A stretch of 64,000 nt of DNA from Theropithecus gelada (Eukaryota > Chordata > Mammalia > Primates > Cercopithecidae), in the NCBI RefSeq assembly GCF_003255815.1, contig NC_037669.1, forward strand, positions 53,105,801-53,169,800, written 5' to 3'. The notes under the pieces are model-generated. The model saw nothing but the letters and a program-made list of their open reading frames with translations. It made no database searches and had not been told where the DNA came from. A program made the translations under genes and the position numbers. How positions within the stretch are numbered: position 1 is the stretch's first letter; each line of letters starts with the position of its first letter. Shown piece after piece: positions 42,941-55,172 of this stretch.

Positions 42941-43209
42941 GTTTTTTTTTTTTTGAGACGAAGTCTTACTTTTGTCCCCCAAGCTGGAGTGCAATGGCGC
43001 GATCTCAGCTCACTGCAACCTCTGCCTCAGCCTCCTGAGTAGCTGGGATTATAGGTGCCTGCCACCACGCCCGGCCCATTTTTGTATTTTTAGTAGAGAT
43101 GGGTTTCACCATGTTGGCCAGGCTGGTTTCGAACTCCTGACCTCAGGTGATCCGCCCGCCTCAGCCTCCCAAAGTGCTGGAATTACAGGCGTGAGCCACT
43201 GCCCTCAGC
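42941..43209 (-). repeat. Alu with internal deletion
   Basis: A minus-strand copy that has lost about 30 bp of the right arm (CTCTGCCTCAGCCTCCTGAG junction near 43025). Confidence 0.94.
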
Positions 43210-43959
43210 CTGTGCCATCTTTCTTAAATCTCTCTTGTGACTTAATACACAAATAGATCTTTTTAGCTGTTTACCAATAAAGCATACAAGGTCTGCCTTC
43301 CTGACTGACTCCATATTGCTTAGATGTAGACTCCCTCCTTGGTAACTGCTTCCTGGCTCCTGCCCTCCACCATAGTTGTCTGCAAGAATAATTGAAAAGA
43401 GAATAAAGGGAAAAAGTAACCACAATTAGCAGGTTTCGGGTGGGAGAAGGAGAAGTTAGGCAGAGGGCCGGAAGAATCGAAGTCTGGCTAACTTCTGGGA
43501 GCTAACTAATTACCTTCACTAATGATGAGCAGATTAGCAGAACTGTGCTTGTGCTAATGTGTTCAGAACCTCATGGTTTATTACTACCATACTCAGCAAT
43601 TAACCACTGCATCATTCATCACCCCACTGAATGCCCAAATGATACCCACTTGAAGCCCAGTTTTGCCTCTGTCTCCATGAAAAGGTCATAGGCCAACCCC
43701 AGCCCTCATTTTTTTCCCCTCCTCTGAACACCTGAGAACACCTTGCTGAACTGGCGAAAGCCTCATGAAGGCAAAGCATTCTCTCTTGGTGACCGTTGCA
43801 TCCCTGAATCCTAGCACAGGGTCTGAGTGGGCTCTCAGGAAGTGGCTGAGAATGAAGACTGACTCAAAAAAAATCAGCGCAATCTCTCAATGGCAGCTGT
43901 AGTTGCTACTGTATAATTTAACACTTGATTATATACTGCCTTGTATTCTCTAATTAATT
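43210..43959. other. Intronic DNA with an L2-like end
   Basis: 43790-43860 (GCATCCCTGAATCCTAGCACAG) may be an L2 terminus. The 43495-43560 stretch has repeated TAATTA/TAATGA cores, possible homeodomain sites, with no further support. Confidence 0.4.
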
Positions 43960-44148
43960 ATTGCAGAGCTATCCAGGGCCTCAGACATCATCTAATACCT
44001 TTGCCTTGTTTTCACCAAGGAAAGTGAGGCTCAGAGAGGTAAACTCTTTTTCAGAAAGTTTATTTAGTTTATTTAGAAAGTTTGTGGCAGGATTGAATTG
44101 AGTTTTGACTCTTCTATGAATCTCCTATGCCGTACTGCCTCTCCAGAA
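43960..44148 (-). repeat. MIR SINE, antisense
   Basis: CCAAGGAAAGTGAGGCTCAGAG and GTTTGTGGCAGGATTGAATTG follow the antisense MIR core. TTTATTTAGTTTATTTAGAAAG shows local duplication of AGAAAGTTTATTTAG. Confidence 0.65.
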
Positions 44149-44161
44149 TTATTTCATGTCT

Positions 44162-44450
44162 TTTTTTTTGAGACAGAGTCTTGCTCTGTTGCCCAGACTA
44201 GAGTGCAGTGGCACCATCTCCACTCACTGCAATCTCTGCCTCCCAGGTTCTAGTGATTCTCCTGCCTCCGCCTCCCTAGTAGCTGGGATTACAGGTGCCC
44301 TGCACCATGACCAGATAATTTTTGTATTTTTAGTAGAGACGGGGTTTCACCATGTTGGCCAGGCTGGTCTCAAACTCCTGACCTCAGGTGATCTGCCCGC
44401 CTTGGCCTCCCAAAGTGCTAGGATTACAGGCGTGAGCCACTGCGCCCGGC
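44162..44450 (-). repeat. Alu with perfect duplication
   Basis: A full-length minus-strand copy between identical 13-bp duplicates TTATTTCATGTCT at 44149-44161 and 44451-44463. Confidence 0.96.
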
Positions 44451-44463
44451 TTATTTCATGTCT

Positions 44464-46769
44464 GATCTCCTCATTAGCTCCGTGATGTTAGGGTCATGCC
44501 CTGTCCTGGGTGCCCTCACGGCCTAACACGGGGATAACACCCTGGATTACAGTGCACAGTCGAGCCTCTCCCACTTCTCCTTGCTCTGAAGCCAGTTGCT
44601 GGTCCAAATTCCCAGGCTGTTGTGATGTTGGGGAAAGGGTAGGTGAGACACCTCTGAGTGACCAGCCTCGCTGGAAGGTGCTCTTTGTGCTGCTCTGGCA
44701 CTGGTCTTGCTTTCCTTTTGTCTGCCTGTGCAGAGGAGGGGGCCTCCGTGGATGCCAGCCCCAGAGCCAGTCCCCAGGGAGCAGGGACAGGGATAGGGAC
44801 AGGTTAGACTACGGGCTTTCCTCAAGATGGCTGTTGCTGCACTGACATCATCCCTGGGGCTGAGACCTGGGCTTGCCAAACATGCCCTGGCTGGCTGGGG
44901 CTTTACACGGCTGGTAGCGATACTTTAATTATGGGTTAAGAGCCATTAGTGTGTAATTTGGTGGAAGAATTCTCTCCTTTTAATTTAATAGCGTGATTTA
45001 TATTGGGAGAAAGTAGGAATACATTGCATCTGTGATCCTCTCAAAGCTTAAGAGCGAATTATTCCAACTTCACGTTTTAGAACGGTTCATTGTTTTAGAC
45101 ACAGTTACTCCTTGTTTCATCACAGGCAACTTTTAAATTAATTTTCTGGAATGGAAGGGAAGAGGCACATTGGAGAGTTGCTGAGTTCAGGGAGACCCTG
45201 TGATCTTTTGTTTTCCGCCAGTCTAACCACCAGTGGTTGAATGGAGTCCTGGCTTCATTGTTCTTTGTCTAATGAGCTCAGGCATCAGGAAACTTAGGAG
45301 GCTTGGGTAGGTGAAAAGGCCACAGCACAGGGCCATTTCATACCCTCTCCTGGTCCCCAGCCCTGCATATCAAGTGACGAGCTCTTGATCTGGGATGTGT
45401 TCTGAGGTAGAACATCTGTAACTGTTTTGCTGTGGAAAATCATTTTACTTTAGCTTTTTACTTTCAGGAAAGGGTAGGCAGTGGGGGTGGGTGGGGGCTA
45501 GGGAGGAAGAGGGAGACAGAGAGAAAGAAACTAGGAGGAGCTTGAGTAGTAAAACATGCCCAGGTGAGCCCAGGAGCTCTGGGAGAGAGCTGGCGTGGCT
45601 GGTGCCTTTCTCCTAATTACAGTTTGTGAAGTAAGGTGATTATACCCTCCTTCCTTCCAGCTGCCACCCTTGTTTCTCAACCCCCTTCTTGAAAGATTAT
45701 TGTACTTGGCTGTTTCTCTCTTGGAGCCTACACTTGGCTCCTTCTGGAGGCCAGGTTTGTCTTCCTCCCTCCTTCCTTCCTTCCCTATTGTCTGCGTGGC
45801 CTTGTATTCCTAGGGTGCCTGGATGTGTTGCTGTGAAGATTTTTTAAAACATGCGGTAAAGATAGAAAGCAATCCTCCTTGGCAAGTGAGGAGATTCCAA
45901 ACTTCTCAGTATAGTTTGGTTCTTCCTGTGAGGATGTTGCAGAAAACTGGATTTTTTCAGGAAGAAATTAGATCCAGATTTAGCACTTATGCATGTACAC
46001 AAATATATAAAAGCAGTTGGACCAGGGAATGTTTCTGGCGATCTTTGTCATCTCAAAGTATCTGACGTTTATTCAGTGGCGGTTTCTATTTAGTGGTATT
46101 TATTATTGCACATTTAAGCTCATGGCAACTATTTTTTAAGACTTACTCTGCAGCACAGTTGTAGTCCAAAACAGGTTTCTCTCCATCTTTTATTTTTTAA
46201 TGAACTCATGTGTCATTTTCCACCCCCTGACTTCTCAACAAAATCCTAACCATGACTGCTTATTTTTAAAAGCAGGGCCTGAAAATGATATTGCTTGCTT
46301 CATTTGCTCTCTTTTTTCCTTTCTGAATGTTACATGTTCTGTAAGTTCGAAGGAATTATTTTTGTCACGTTGCTTTGCTGTCTTGCCTTTTTTTGCATTG
46401 TTTTTTTTTTTAATTCTGTAGATTGTTTTAATTTCAAGGTATGTATAGAACATGTTTTAATCCTATCAATGTAAATCATGACTAGTTGAAAGAATGTTTA
46501 TTTACTCTAAATAAAATAGAAAACCTATTAAAAGTCCTCTTTAATGTGTTGCTATGCATAGGGTCTTTCCAAACTCTTAACATTTCACTCTTTTGTTTGC
46601 AAAGTCTGTAAACATGACAAACTGAAATATATTTAGCAAGTGATTACAGAAAACTTAGTACTAGTACCATTTTGTTATCCCAAATCCATTCTGTTATTAA
46701 ACATTTATGGAATGCCTATACTCTACTAAGGAATGTATTAGGGATCGATCTCTCGTCATGTTTTATAAC
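44464..46769. other. Intronic DNA free of young repeats
   Basis: About 2.3 kb without Alu or recognisable L1. A CTTC-rich patch lies at 45765-45787. The stretch 44890-45110 (ATACTTTAATTATGGG, AGGAATACATTGCATC) has the texture of a conserved non-coding element, but conservation cannot be judged here. Confidence 0.45.
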
Positions 46770-47120
46770 GAAATATACATACAGAAAAGTGCATAAAGAC
46801 GTGTTTTCTATTTTTAGAGAAATGAACAACCGGGTGACTATGGCCAGGTCAAGAAATAATAAATTGCCCCTTCCAGGTATTATCTTTTGATCAGATCCCT
46901 CCCAACCCCAAGAGATCACCACAATTGTACCTTGCTTTTCTTTATACCTTTACTACCATGTGTATAATTCTAAACAAATTCTAGCTTTTTTTTTTTTTTA
47001 ACCCTGTATAATGGGATTCCTGTATGCCTTCTTTTGTATCTTTTTTTGTGAGATCTTTTAAAGTAGTACACACATCCTGAGAGGTTTTTTTTTTTTCCAT
47101 GTGAAGCCAGTATCTCTTCG
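46770..47120 (-). repeat. Old L1 (L1M) fragment, antisense
   Basis: AAATATACATACAGAAAAGTGC, GGCCAGGTCAAGAAATAATAAA and CTCCCAACCCCAAGAGATCACC are a decayed version of a common antisense L1M segment. Confidence 0.5.
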
Positions 47121-48699
47121 AGTGTGAGAACTCTTGGCTGTGGGATATACAGACATTATATACAGATAATAAATGTCCCAGCCTCCCTTCTCATTCATCT
47201 GCAGCTCCACTGTTTATTAAACAGAGTTGGTGATACTTTGGGAAGAACTTTTTTTTTTTCAGTTAGTATTTTGTTCATATTCTTCACCACCTGTTGAAGC
47301 CCTCCCATCATCCATGGTGTAATGGAAAATTAGGAGAAAATTCTGCACAGTTTTGGAGAACGCAACATGGGGGACACTTCTGGAGATAGATAGCTTACTT
47401 AGGGTCTGAACAGCGACTTTCTTTCTGCATTAATAAGCAATTTGCTTAAAGGCTGAGACGTGTTACAAGTCAACTTTGTTGCTGAGCCAGGTTTCTTTGG
47501 ATCTTAATCCAGGGACTTTTGGATACATAGAAAAAGCTTAAATTGCTCCAGTATCCAAACAGTACCCCATATTGTATAGAGATGGCTGTTACAGAGCAGC
47601 ACGTTTCTGAAACAATACTCTGCATTATGCACCATCTAAAATTGTGAATGAAAAAGAATTACTCATGTATTGCTCTTGATTTTTATTTTATATCTGTTTT
47701 GCATGAAAATAGTTGACTGTTAATTCTTCCTGGCTAATGATTTGATTTTAATAGAGTGAATTCCAGACTTTAATGGTTTGATGCAGATGTGCTCTGCCAA
47801 GCAATTTAGCAAAATTGTTTACACTACCCATAATCCAGCTGGAAGACTCTATACTTCTTCCCTGATAACAGTTAGCAGAGTGATGAGTGCAAGTTTCTGG
47901 ACATTTTCCCCTTTGAAAATAAATGCATCTTCCATTATGTGGCACACTACTATTAAAGTGACAAGAGATTAATGTAAAATTTTAGTTTAATGTCAGCCAT
48001 TTTTTTTTTTTAATTTTCCCATTTTCTTCCATTCTTACTAGGCAAGTCTTTTTAAACTATTGTTTTTCTTATGAGCCACCGATAAGCTACTGGCTGACCC
48101 CAGAAAGAACCTTTGTTTTATTTTCCTGCTGAAAAGTTATGACCTCTTTGCTAATGCTTAAAATCACCCATGAGAATGATCTGGTTCACTTTTTAAGGAA
48201 TATGTAATAGCAGCTGTGCCAGGCTTTAAGTTCTACTGAGTAGAGGGTAAAGGGAATGGAAAATAGCTGTCATTCTCAGTATAAACCTTATGTGCAGTTT
48301 TCTAGCACAGCTCTGCTGAATTCAAAATTCTGAGCAGTTACCACCAGTTTCTGGAGACCAGGCTGGGAGGCTTTTTTCTATTAGAGGCTTTGTACCAATA
48401 AAAGAGGGCTGATACTGGTAGGGGACAAGGTAAAGTTCCAGAACTCACAGTGGACATCAAGCATTGCGCTCTTGGTGTTTGATACAGTACATATAGTATT
48501 TGGTTCTATATTTTGTCCAATAAAGAGAGAGTGAGTAGGAGAGGACCTTCTTGTAGAGGTGGAAGAATCCGCGCTACATCTCCTTTAAGGAGAAACTAAA
48601 AGAACCACATGTTGCTTCCCTGCCTGGAAGCTCTTCTGAATTCATCACCATTCATGTTCCTTCCTTCAGGGGCAATGAAGGCAGTTTGTTCTCTTGGTG
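47121..48699. other. Intronic DNA free of young repeats
   Basis: No repeat is recognised across 1.5 kb. The part 47740-47980 (AATTTAGCAAAATTGTTTAC, AAAATAAATGCATCTTCC) looks like a candidate conserved non-coding element. No exon is supported. Confidence 0.45.
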
Positions 48700-49116
48700 C
48701 TCACAGATCTCTTTCTGTTCTGATACCCTCCTCTTCCTCTCCTGCTTCTTTCTCTGCTTCTTTCTCTTCATCATGTGCTCCTATACAAGTCTCTCCCAAC
48801 TTTAAAACAAAAACAAACCCTTCCCTAAATCTTGTGTTTGTTCCAGCCATTAGACTGTATGGTCTTTGCCATCCACGTTATTGGAAGAAGGCCAACTCAC
48901 CTCTGCTCCCTTTCTGCCCTTTCCTTCTTAATCTGCTGTCCTCTAATTTATGCTCCGACAACTCATTTGAATTTGTTTCAGACACGGTCACTAAATGGTA
49001 TCCTAGTGGCAAGTTCAATCTTTTTTAGTCTTTACCTTAATCTCTTTATGCCATGCAGTACTGACTTTTTCCAGATTCTTAAATTCTTGCCTCCCTTTGC
49101 TCAAATACTGAGTCCT
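48700..49116 (+). repeat. L2 LINE, segment A (sense)
   Basis: Around 48975-49105 the order CACGGTCACTAAATGGTATCC, GGCAAGTTCAATC, GTCTTTACCTTAATC and TTAAATTCTTGCCTCCC follows the sense strand of the L2 reverse-transcriptase gene near its start. The 139-codon frame at 48609-49028 is a relic of it. Confidence 0.6.
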
Positions 49117-49377
49117 GGCCAGGGGTGGTTGCTCATGCCTGTAATCCCAGCACTTTGGGAGACTGAGGCAGGCAGATTGCTGAGCTCAGGAGTTTGAGAC
49201 TAGCCTGGCCAATGTGGTGAAACCCCGCCTCTACTAAAAATATAAAAATTAGTTGAGCATGCTGGTGCGCGCCTGTAATCCCAGATGCTCGGGAGGCTAA
49301 GACACTTGAACCCCAGGAGGCAGAGGTTGCAGTGAGCCGAGATCACCCCACCGCACTCTGGCCTGGGCAACACAGCA
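49117..49377 (+). repeat. Alu without 3' end
   Basis: A plus-strand Alu that stops at GGCCTGGGCAACACAGC: the last bases and the whole A-tail are missing, and L2 in the opposite orientation follows at once. No target-site duplicate is found. Confidence 0.92.
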
Positions 49378-50005
49378 TATGGTGAGCAACGCCAATCAAC
49401 AGGGGCTTGATGGAGCTCCTGGGGGTGAGTAGGCGGGCATAAAAGGGTGATGCAGGCTGATGAGCACTAAAAACAAACTTTTGTCGCAGTTTGAGAATGG
49501 ACTGGAAGGGAATAAGAGATGAAACAGTAATAGGAGAGGATGTGAACCTGTTGCACTGGCTTAGGCAAGAGATAGGGGCAAGCCAAATTCTGGCGGTGGC
49601 CACAGAGGAGAGCAGTGGATAGATGTATGAGATCCTTAGGGAGGAGCCTGGCAGGGCTTGGTGATGGATTGAACAGCAGATGAGGGAGAGGACATAGGAG
49701 ACACTAAGGGTGCCTCCCGGGTTTCCAGCTTGTACAAGCGGATGGGTGGTGCTGCCATCTGCAGAGACAGGAAACACAGGAAGAGGATTAGGTTCTGGGG
49801 TGAGATCATAGGCTTAGCTTCGGCTGTGTTGAGTTTGAAGGCTCTTTGAGATTTCGAAGAAGAGAGAAATATTAGAAAGTTGGGTATCTGGTTCTAGAGC
49901 TCAGGAGAGGCTGCTGCTGGAGATATTGGATAGAGATTACTTGAAGCTTTGAGTGAACATGGTCACCTAGGGGCAAAGGGTAGAATAGGTTGAAGAGGTC
50001 CTAGG
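49378..50005 (-). repeat. L2 LINE, segment B (inverted)
   Basis: Read on the minus strand it encodes degraded L2 reverse-transcriptase C-terminal sequence. Relics THPLVQAGNPG, RISYIYPLL, ISCLSQCNRF and FQSILKL appear in this order in the 49343-49777 frame and match the L2 protein order. Its neighbours A and C are in sense orientation. Confidence 0.7.
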
Positions 50006-50315
50006 AACTCCTCTCTTACTAGGTCTCCATTAGTTTTCCTCTTAATTGCTAAAATAATCTCTAAACTGCTCTCTGCCTCTAATCTCATCTCCTTCTAGGT
50101 TTGCATCTGTAATACTACCAGAATATCATTGCTTACCTCTTCAGCCTTACTTTGCATGTTCCCTCACACCCTGTAGTCCACATAACGTGAAACTGCTTCC
50201 TGCGAGTAAGCCTTTCTGCCTCTATCTGAAATCTCCCTGCTCCTTTCTCGTGGCTTCTGTTAGTCCCTCAAGGGCAAGGGCTTCTTCTGGAAAGTGACTC
50301 TCCTCTCCTCTGCCT
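50006..50315 (+). repeat. L2 LINE, segment C (sense)
   Basis: AATAATCTCTAAACTGCTCTC, then CAGCCTTACTTTGC and GAGTAAGCCTTTCTGCCTC continue the L2 sense order from about the point where segment B ends on its 3' side. Confidence 0.55.
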
Positions 50316-50325
50316 TCTTTTCTTC

Positions 50326-50627
50326 TTTTTTTTTTTTTTTTTTTTTTGAGGCAGTGTCTTGCTCCATTACCAGGCTGGAGTGCAGTGGTGTGATCTCGGC
50401 TCACTGCAACCTCTGCCTCCCAAGTTCAAGCGATTCTCCTGCCTCAGCCTCCTGAGTTGCTGGGACTACAGGTGCTTGCCACCACGCCCAGTTAATTTTT
50501 TGTATTTTTAGCAGAGATGGGGTTTCACCGTGTTGGCTAGGATGGTCTCGATCTCTTGACCTTGTGCTCTGCCCGCCCCGGCCTCCCAAAGTGCTGGGAT
50601 TACAGGCACGAGCCACCGCTCCCAGCC
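50326..50627 (-). repeat. Alu
   Basis: A full-length minus-strand copy with duplicates CTCCTCTGCCTTCTT and CTCCTCTACCTTCTT, one base apart. Confidence 0.95.
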
Positions 50628-51124
50628 CTCCTCTACCTTCTTGGAGGGATTAGGTATTTGTATTTTCATGGCATGCTGGCATATTTCTGCCATGGAATTT
50701 ATCTTGCTGTGTTACCTCCCTCCTCTGGCTTACTCTAATTTCTGGGAGGGCTAGGATTTTGTCTTGCAACTCCTCGTTCTTCACACCAGGCAAGTGTTGT
50801 CTCCTTATGAATGAATCTACTCCAGTGTCTTTTTCACTAAAGATAAACATTGCAATTGTGTGACTAGCCCAAGGATACTCAGCTAGTTGGTGCTACAAGT
50901 GAGTTTCTTAATTCTTAGAATACTGTTCTTAGAGGCAGGAAAGATAGCTGGAAAAAGGAGGAGTATTAATAAGAGGGGAAGAGAGAAAGAAAAAATCTTT
51001 AGGATTTAGCTTCTGTAGGAAAACTTTTGAAGTTGGCTGCTTGATTACAGAGAGCTGCCCTTGTTTGTCTTGCTTTCTGGTTACTTGACTTTGGACAGTC
51101 TGCTAAATGAACTGATCACTGATG
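50628..51124. other. Intronic spacer
   Basis: No recognised feature. Confidence 0.5.
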
Positions 51125-51290
51125 GGAGAATATTTAATGCCCATTATGTGCCAGGAACTGTTTTATATGCTGGGGATATGGCTGCTAGCAAAACAGACAG
51201 CAAGATCCCTGACTTTATGGAGTGTATGTTTCAGCAGGGGAGACAGATGAGCAACAGGTAAATAAAGAAGATAATTACAGGTTATGAAGA
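51125..51290 (-). repeat. L2 3' end fragment, antisense
   Basis: AATATTTAATGCCCATTATGTG, GCCAGGAACTGTTTTATATGC and TGGGGATATGGCTGCTAGC follow the inverted L2 terminus. Confidence 0.8.
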
Positions 51291-51684
51291 GTCTTATGCC
51301 AGGTTGATGTCTGTTAGCTGATTTACTGTTCAGAGTGACTATATCCAAACACGAAAAGGAACTGCTTTTATTTTCAAACTTCAGAGTATAAATTTGAAAG
51401 GATGATTTATTTTCCCCATGGTCTTGTGAAGGATTTTAAAGTACATTAAGGAAACCTGTAGAAAATTTCTTTGGAATCTTAGGAGTGTGGGATTTTTTTT
51501 TCCTTGGTCTGTTAACTATGGCCAGAGAGTCGGACTGCCTCACTCCATTGTATCTGTCACTATACTGGGAACTAGCATTTATTGAAGTATTATTAGCCTT
51601 TTTTAAAAAGAAAGATTAAATGGTTCGTCTTGGGTCTTAATAGGAATGAAATATATGCAAAATTTTTAAATTCAGTGAATTTTA
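51291..51684. other. Intronic spacer
   Basis: AT-rich; ends with the left duplicate of the next Alu. Confidence 0.5.
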
Positions 51685-51978
51685 TTTTTATTTATTTATT
51701 TTTGAGACAGAGTGTTGCTCTGTCACCCAGGCTGGAGTGCAGTGGCACGATCTCGGCTCATTGCAACCTCCGCCTCCTGGGTTCAAGCCATTCTCCTGCC
51801 TCAGCCTCCCAAGTAGCTAGGACTACAGGTGTGTGCCACCACATACGGCTGATTTTTGTATTTTTAGTAAGATGGGGTTTCACTGTGTTGTCTGGACTGG
51901 TCTTGAACTCCTGACCTCAGGCGATCTGCCTGCCCAAAGTGCTGGGATGACAGCTGTGAGCCACTGCGCCTGGCCAAG
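51685..51978 (-). repeat. Alu with TTTA-rich tail
   Basis: A minus-strand copy between perfect 14-bp duplicates TTCAGTGAATTTTA. The tail side shows TTTATTTATTTATTT. Confidence 0.95.
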
Positions 51979-53069
51979 TTCAGTGAATTTTAAAAGGCTT
52001 AGGAAATTGATGGATTAGTTGTATGTTCTGAAAATAAACCGGTCAGACCTAATGCTGCCCTGAATAGGACAGACAGTACAGCACTCCAAGGGGGATTTCT
52101 GATTGTGAGCTCTGACCTCATGATAGTGGAGTACTTAGCGAGGGCTAGATAAAATGCAAACCTTGGGCTTAACTGGGATAATGGACTGGGGTTTTCCACC
52201 TGTTCTGTTTTCTTTCTTCCTTTATTTTTGTTGAGGCATAATTAATTATGATGAACTCCTAAGGGTATAGCTTCATGAATTTTTTTCCCCTATGTTTTGT
52301 CAAACATAAAATTAGATCAAGTTAGATTTTTAAGTGTTTCCCATACGTACAAGAGGAGAGTTCATGGACTGGGAGACCTCAAACCCAAAAATGTCACAGT
52401 CTCAGTTTTACAGCAGTTACAGTGCAGTTTAGAGCATAAAGGAGGAATGATTTGACCTTTTTTGTGAATGGCTGTTATGTATATATCCTGAAGTCAGACA
52501 GCTGTTCAAGCTGATTTGTTGTTAGCTGATGGGTTTGATCCTTATCAAACCTTATTTTTGTCCTTATCTACTGATAAGGACAAAAACTCAGATTTGTGTT
52601 TCTTTTATATTTAGGTTTAGTGTTTGGGGAAATCAGGATGACTTAAGTTTTGGTTATGAGTGGTTGGCCTTAGGCTGTCTAAACTGTGGCCTCCATTATT
52701 CTGTATTTATTGTTAACAATCTTTTTGATTTGGGCTGACTACCCAGATCAAGAGGGAGAACATTCTTATCACCCCTGAGTCTCCTCGAGCTTCCTTACCA
52801 GTCATTACGCACATCCCCCAAAGAGAACCAATGTTTTGGCTTCTGTAGTCATAGATTAGGTTGGCCTGGTCTTGAACGTCATATAAAGTAGTTTGGATCC
52901 AGCTTCTTGTGCCGAACATACTGTTTCTGAGATGCATGCATGCTGCTGGAGTAGTTTGTTCTTTGGCATTGTCGTCTTACGAGTATACCACAATTTGCTT
53001 ATCTCTTCTAAACTTGATGGATGATGTTTTAAGTTTCCGGTTTTGAACTGTAATGAATGAAGTTGCTCA
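51979..53069. other. Intronic DNA, possible L1 scrap
   Basis: 52215-52330 (TTGTTGAGGCATAATTAATT) may be antisense L1. The remainder is not recognised. Confidence 0.45.
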
Positions 53070-53790
53070 GAATTTTTTATTGTGGTCAAGTATATATATA
53101 ACATAAAACGTATTATTTTAACCATTTTAAGATGTACACTTCGTTGTATAGTCTCTGAATATTTTTATGCAAGCTTTTTGTAGACGTATGTGGTCATTTC
53201 TTTTGGGTAAATACTTAGGAGTAGAATTGCTGGATTATTGGGTATGTTTAACTTTTTAAGAAACTGCACAACTGTTTTCCAAAGTGGTTATAACATCTTA
53301 CTCTTCTACCAGCAGTGTATAAGCATTTCAGGAACTCTACATCTTTATTTATTTATTTTTTATTTTTGAGATGGAGTTTCACTCTTGTTGCCCAGACTGG
53401 AGTGTAGTGGTGTGATCTCGGCTCACTGCAACCTCCGCCTCCTGGGTTCAAGTGATTCTCCTCTCTCACCCTCCCCAGTAGCTGGGATTACAGGCGCCCG
53501 CCACCACGCCCGGCTAATTTTTTTGTATTTTTAGTAGAGGTGGGGTCACACGATGTTGGACAGGCTGGTCTCGAACTCCTGACTTCAGGTGATCCACCTG
53601 CCTCGGCCTCCCAAAGTGCTGGGGTTACAGATATGAGCCACCACGCCTGGCCAGGAACTCTACATCTTTACCAATAATTGATATTGCCAGCTTTTAAAGT
53701 TTCAGTTCTGGTGGGGATTTATGGACAGTATTAAGGTGTTGCTCATTGTTAACTTGTAATTCATTACTTATGGGAATGCCTATCATGACA
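53070..53790 (-). repeat. Old L1 (L1M) fragment, antisense, interrupted
   Basis: The antisense order AGTAGAATTGCTGGATTATTG, GAAACTGCACAACTGTTTTCC and CTACCAGCAGTGTATAAGC, then after the Alu ACATCTTTACCAATAATTG, follows late L1 ORF2. Confidence 0.8.
53348..53652 (-). repeat. Alu in L1M with 18-bp duplication
   Basis: Identical duplicates AGGAACTCTACATCTTTA at 53330-53347 and 53653-53670 delimit the copy. Confidence 0.96.
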
Positions 53791-54242
53791 CTGTTGATTG
53801 GTACTATGTGAAAAAAAGATATATTCCGTACTTTTGGCAAGTTTATCGTCTAAATTAGAGGTTGGAGTATGTATATTTCTTGCCTAATTTCATGGCAGAG
53901 GTAGTGATTTTGGTATTGTCAGGGGAGGGGTTGTTTTTCCAAATGGGTAAATCTAAGCCATGGAAACCAGCAGGCAGCCAGATTGAGGGATGTGAAAAAA
54001 CACCAACGTGGCACAGAAGACTCTTTTTTGAGAACACTTTCCTTTAGCTTAGCGTAGCTTTGCTTTATTTCTTATTTGGTAGTGATTCATCCAACCACTG
54101 GCCTGTTAAAATAAAGCTCAAGGATTAAGCTCTCTTAACTCCAATTTGATTTATCTTCTGGTTTGCCAACCATTCCCTCTTTAGATTCTTTTAGTTTTTC
54201 TCCCATTTGGAATGCCCTTTCTACTCCTTTCCAGCTTTGTGG
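53791..54242. other. Intronic spacer
   Basis: No recognised feature. Confidence 0.5.
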
Positions 54243-54535
54243 TTTTTTTTTTTTTTTTTTGAGACGGGTCTCGCTCTGTAGCCCAGGCTAGAGTGCAGCG
54301 ATCTCAGCTCACTGCAACCTCCGCCTCTGCCTCCCACGTTCAAGTGATTCTCCTACCTCAGCCTCTCCCGAGTAGGTGGGATCACAGGCGCGTGCCACCA
54401 CACCCGGCTAATTTTTTTGTATTTTTAGTTTCACTGTGTTGGCCAGGCTGGTCTTGAACTCCTGATCTCAGGTGAACCACCCACCTCTGCCTCCCAAAGT
54501 GCTGGGTTTACAGGCATGAACCACCAAGCCCCGCC
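54243..54535 (-). repeat. Alu
   Basis: A minus-strand copy with a duplicated CCGCCTCTGCCTCC patch and a small deletion near 54430. CCAGCTTTGTGG and CCAGCTATGTGG flank it. Confidence 0.95.
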
Positions 54536-55172
54536 CCAGCTATGTGGATTCTATGTATCTTTCAAGGTGTAGCCCAACCTCGTTTTATGAAACTTTACCT
54601 GGAAGATTTTATAGGCAGGAATTGCACCTTAACCCTTTTTTTTTTTTTAAATCTACATGTTTTGGGAAGAATGTCTCTTCTTACTGTCTGCTTTTCTTTT
54701 TGAATACCAGAGAAATATAGAGAATTGTAGAAAATTTTAAAAACACAGACATGTATAAAGAATAGGAAAAGATTGGCCACACCCCAGAAAAAACCATATT
54801 GCACTATTGATTTCAGTCTTTTGTCCTGAGTATATATAATTTAACACAACCAAAATCATAGTGTGCTTAAAATTTTATATTCTGAATTTTATTTTGTTCA
54901 GTATTGTGAAAATTGGCTGTGGTTTTGAAATTCTACAAAAAAATCATTGATGTCTGCTTATTATTCCTAAAGCTGTGGCATCATTTATGCAAACACCTCT
55001 CTGTAGTTGGTCATTAAGGGTATTTCCTATATTTGAAAGGTCTTAATGGATTATAGAAGTGCCTGTTGTACTGCATGCTAATCAGCATACTTTCCCCAAA
55101 CTCTTTGGCAATTGTTTGGTCCCAAGTAGTATCTCATATTTAAATTTAAAGTTATTAGCGGTGAGATTGATT
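54536..55172. other. AT-rich intronic spacer
   Basis: No repeat or exon is recognised. Confidence 0.5.

Noticed and set aside
49343..49777. 144-residue minus-strand frame that resembles reverse transcriptase
   Set aside because: It is a fossil of L2 ORF2, out of context and lacking a catalytic core, so it is annotated as repeat and not as a gene.
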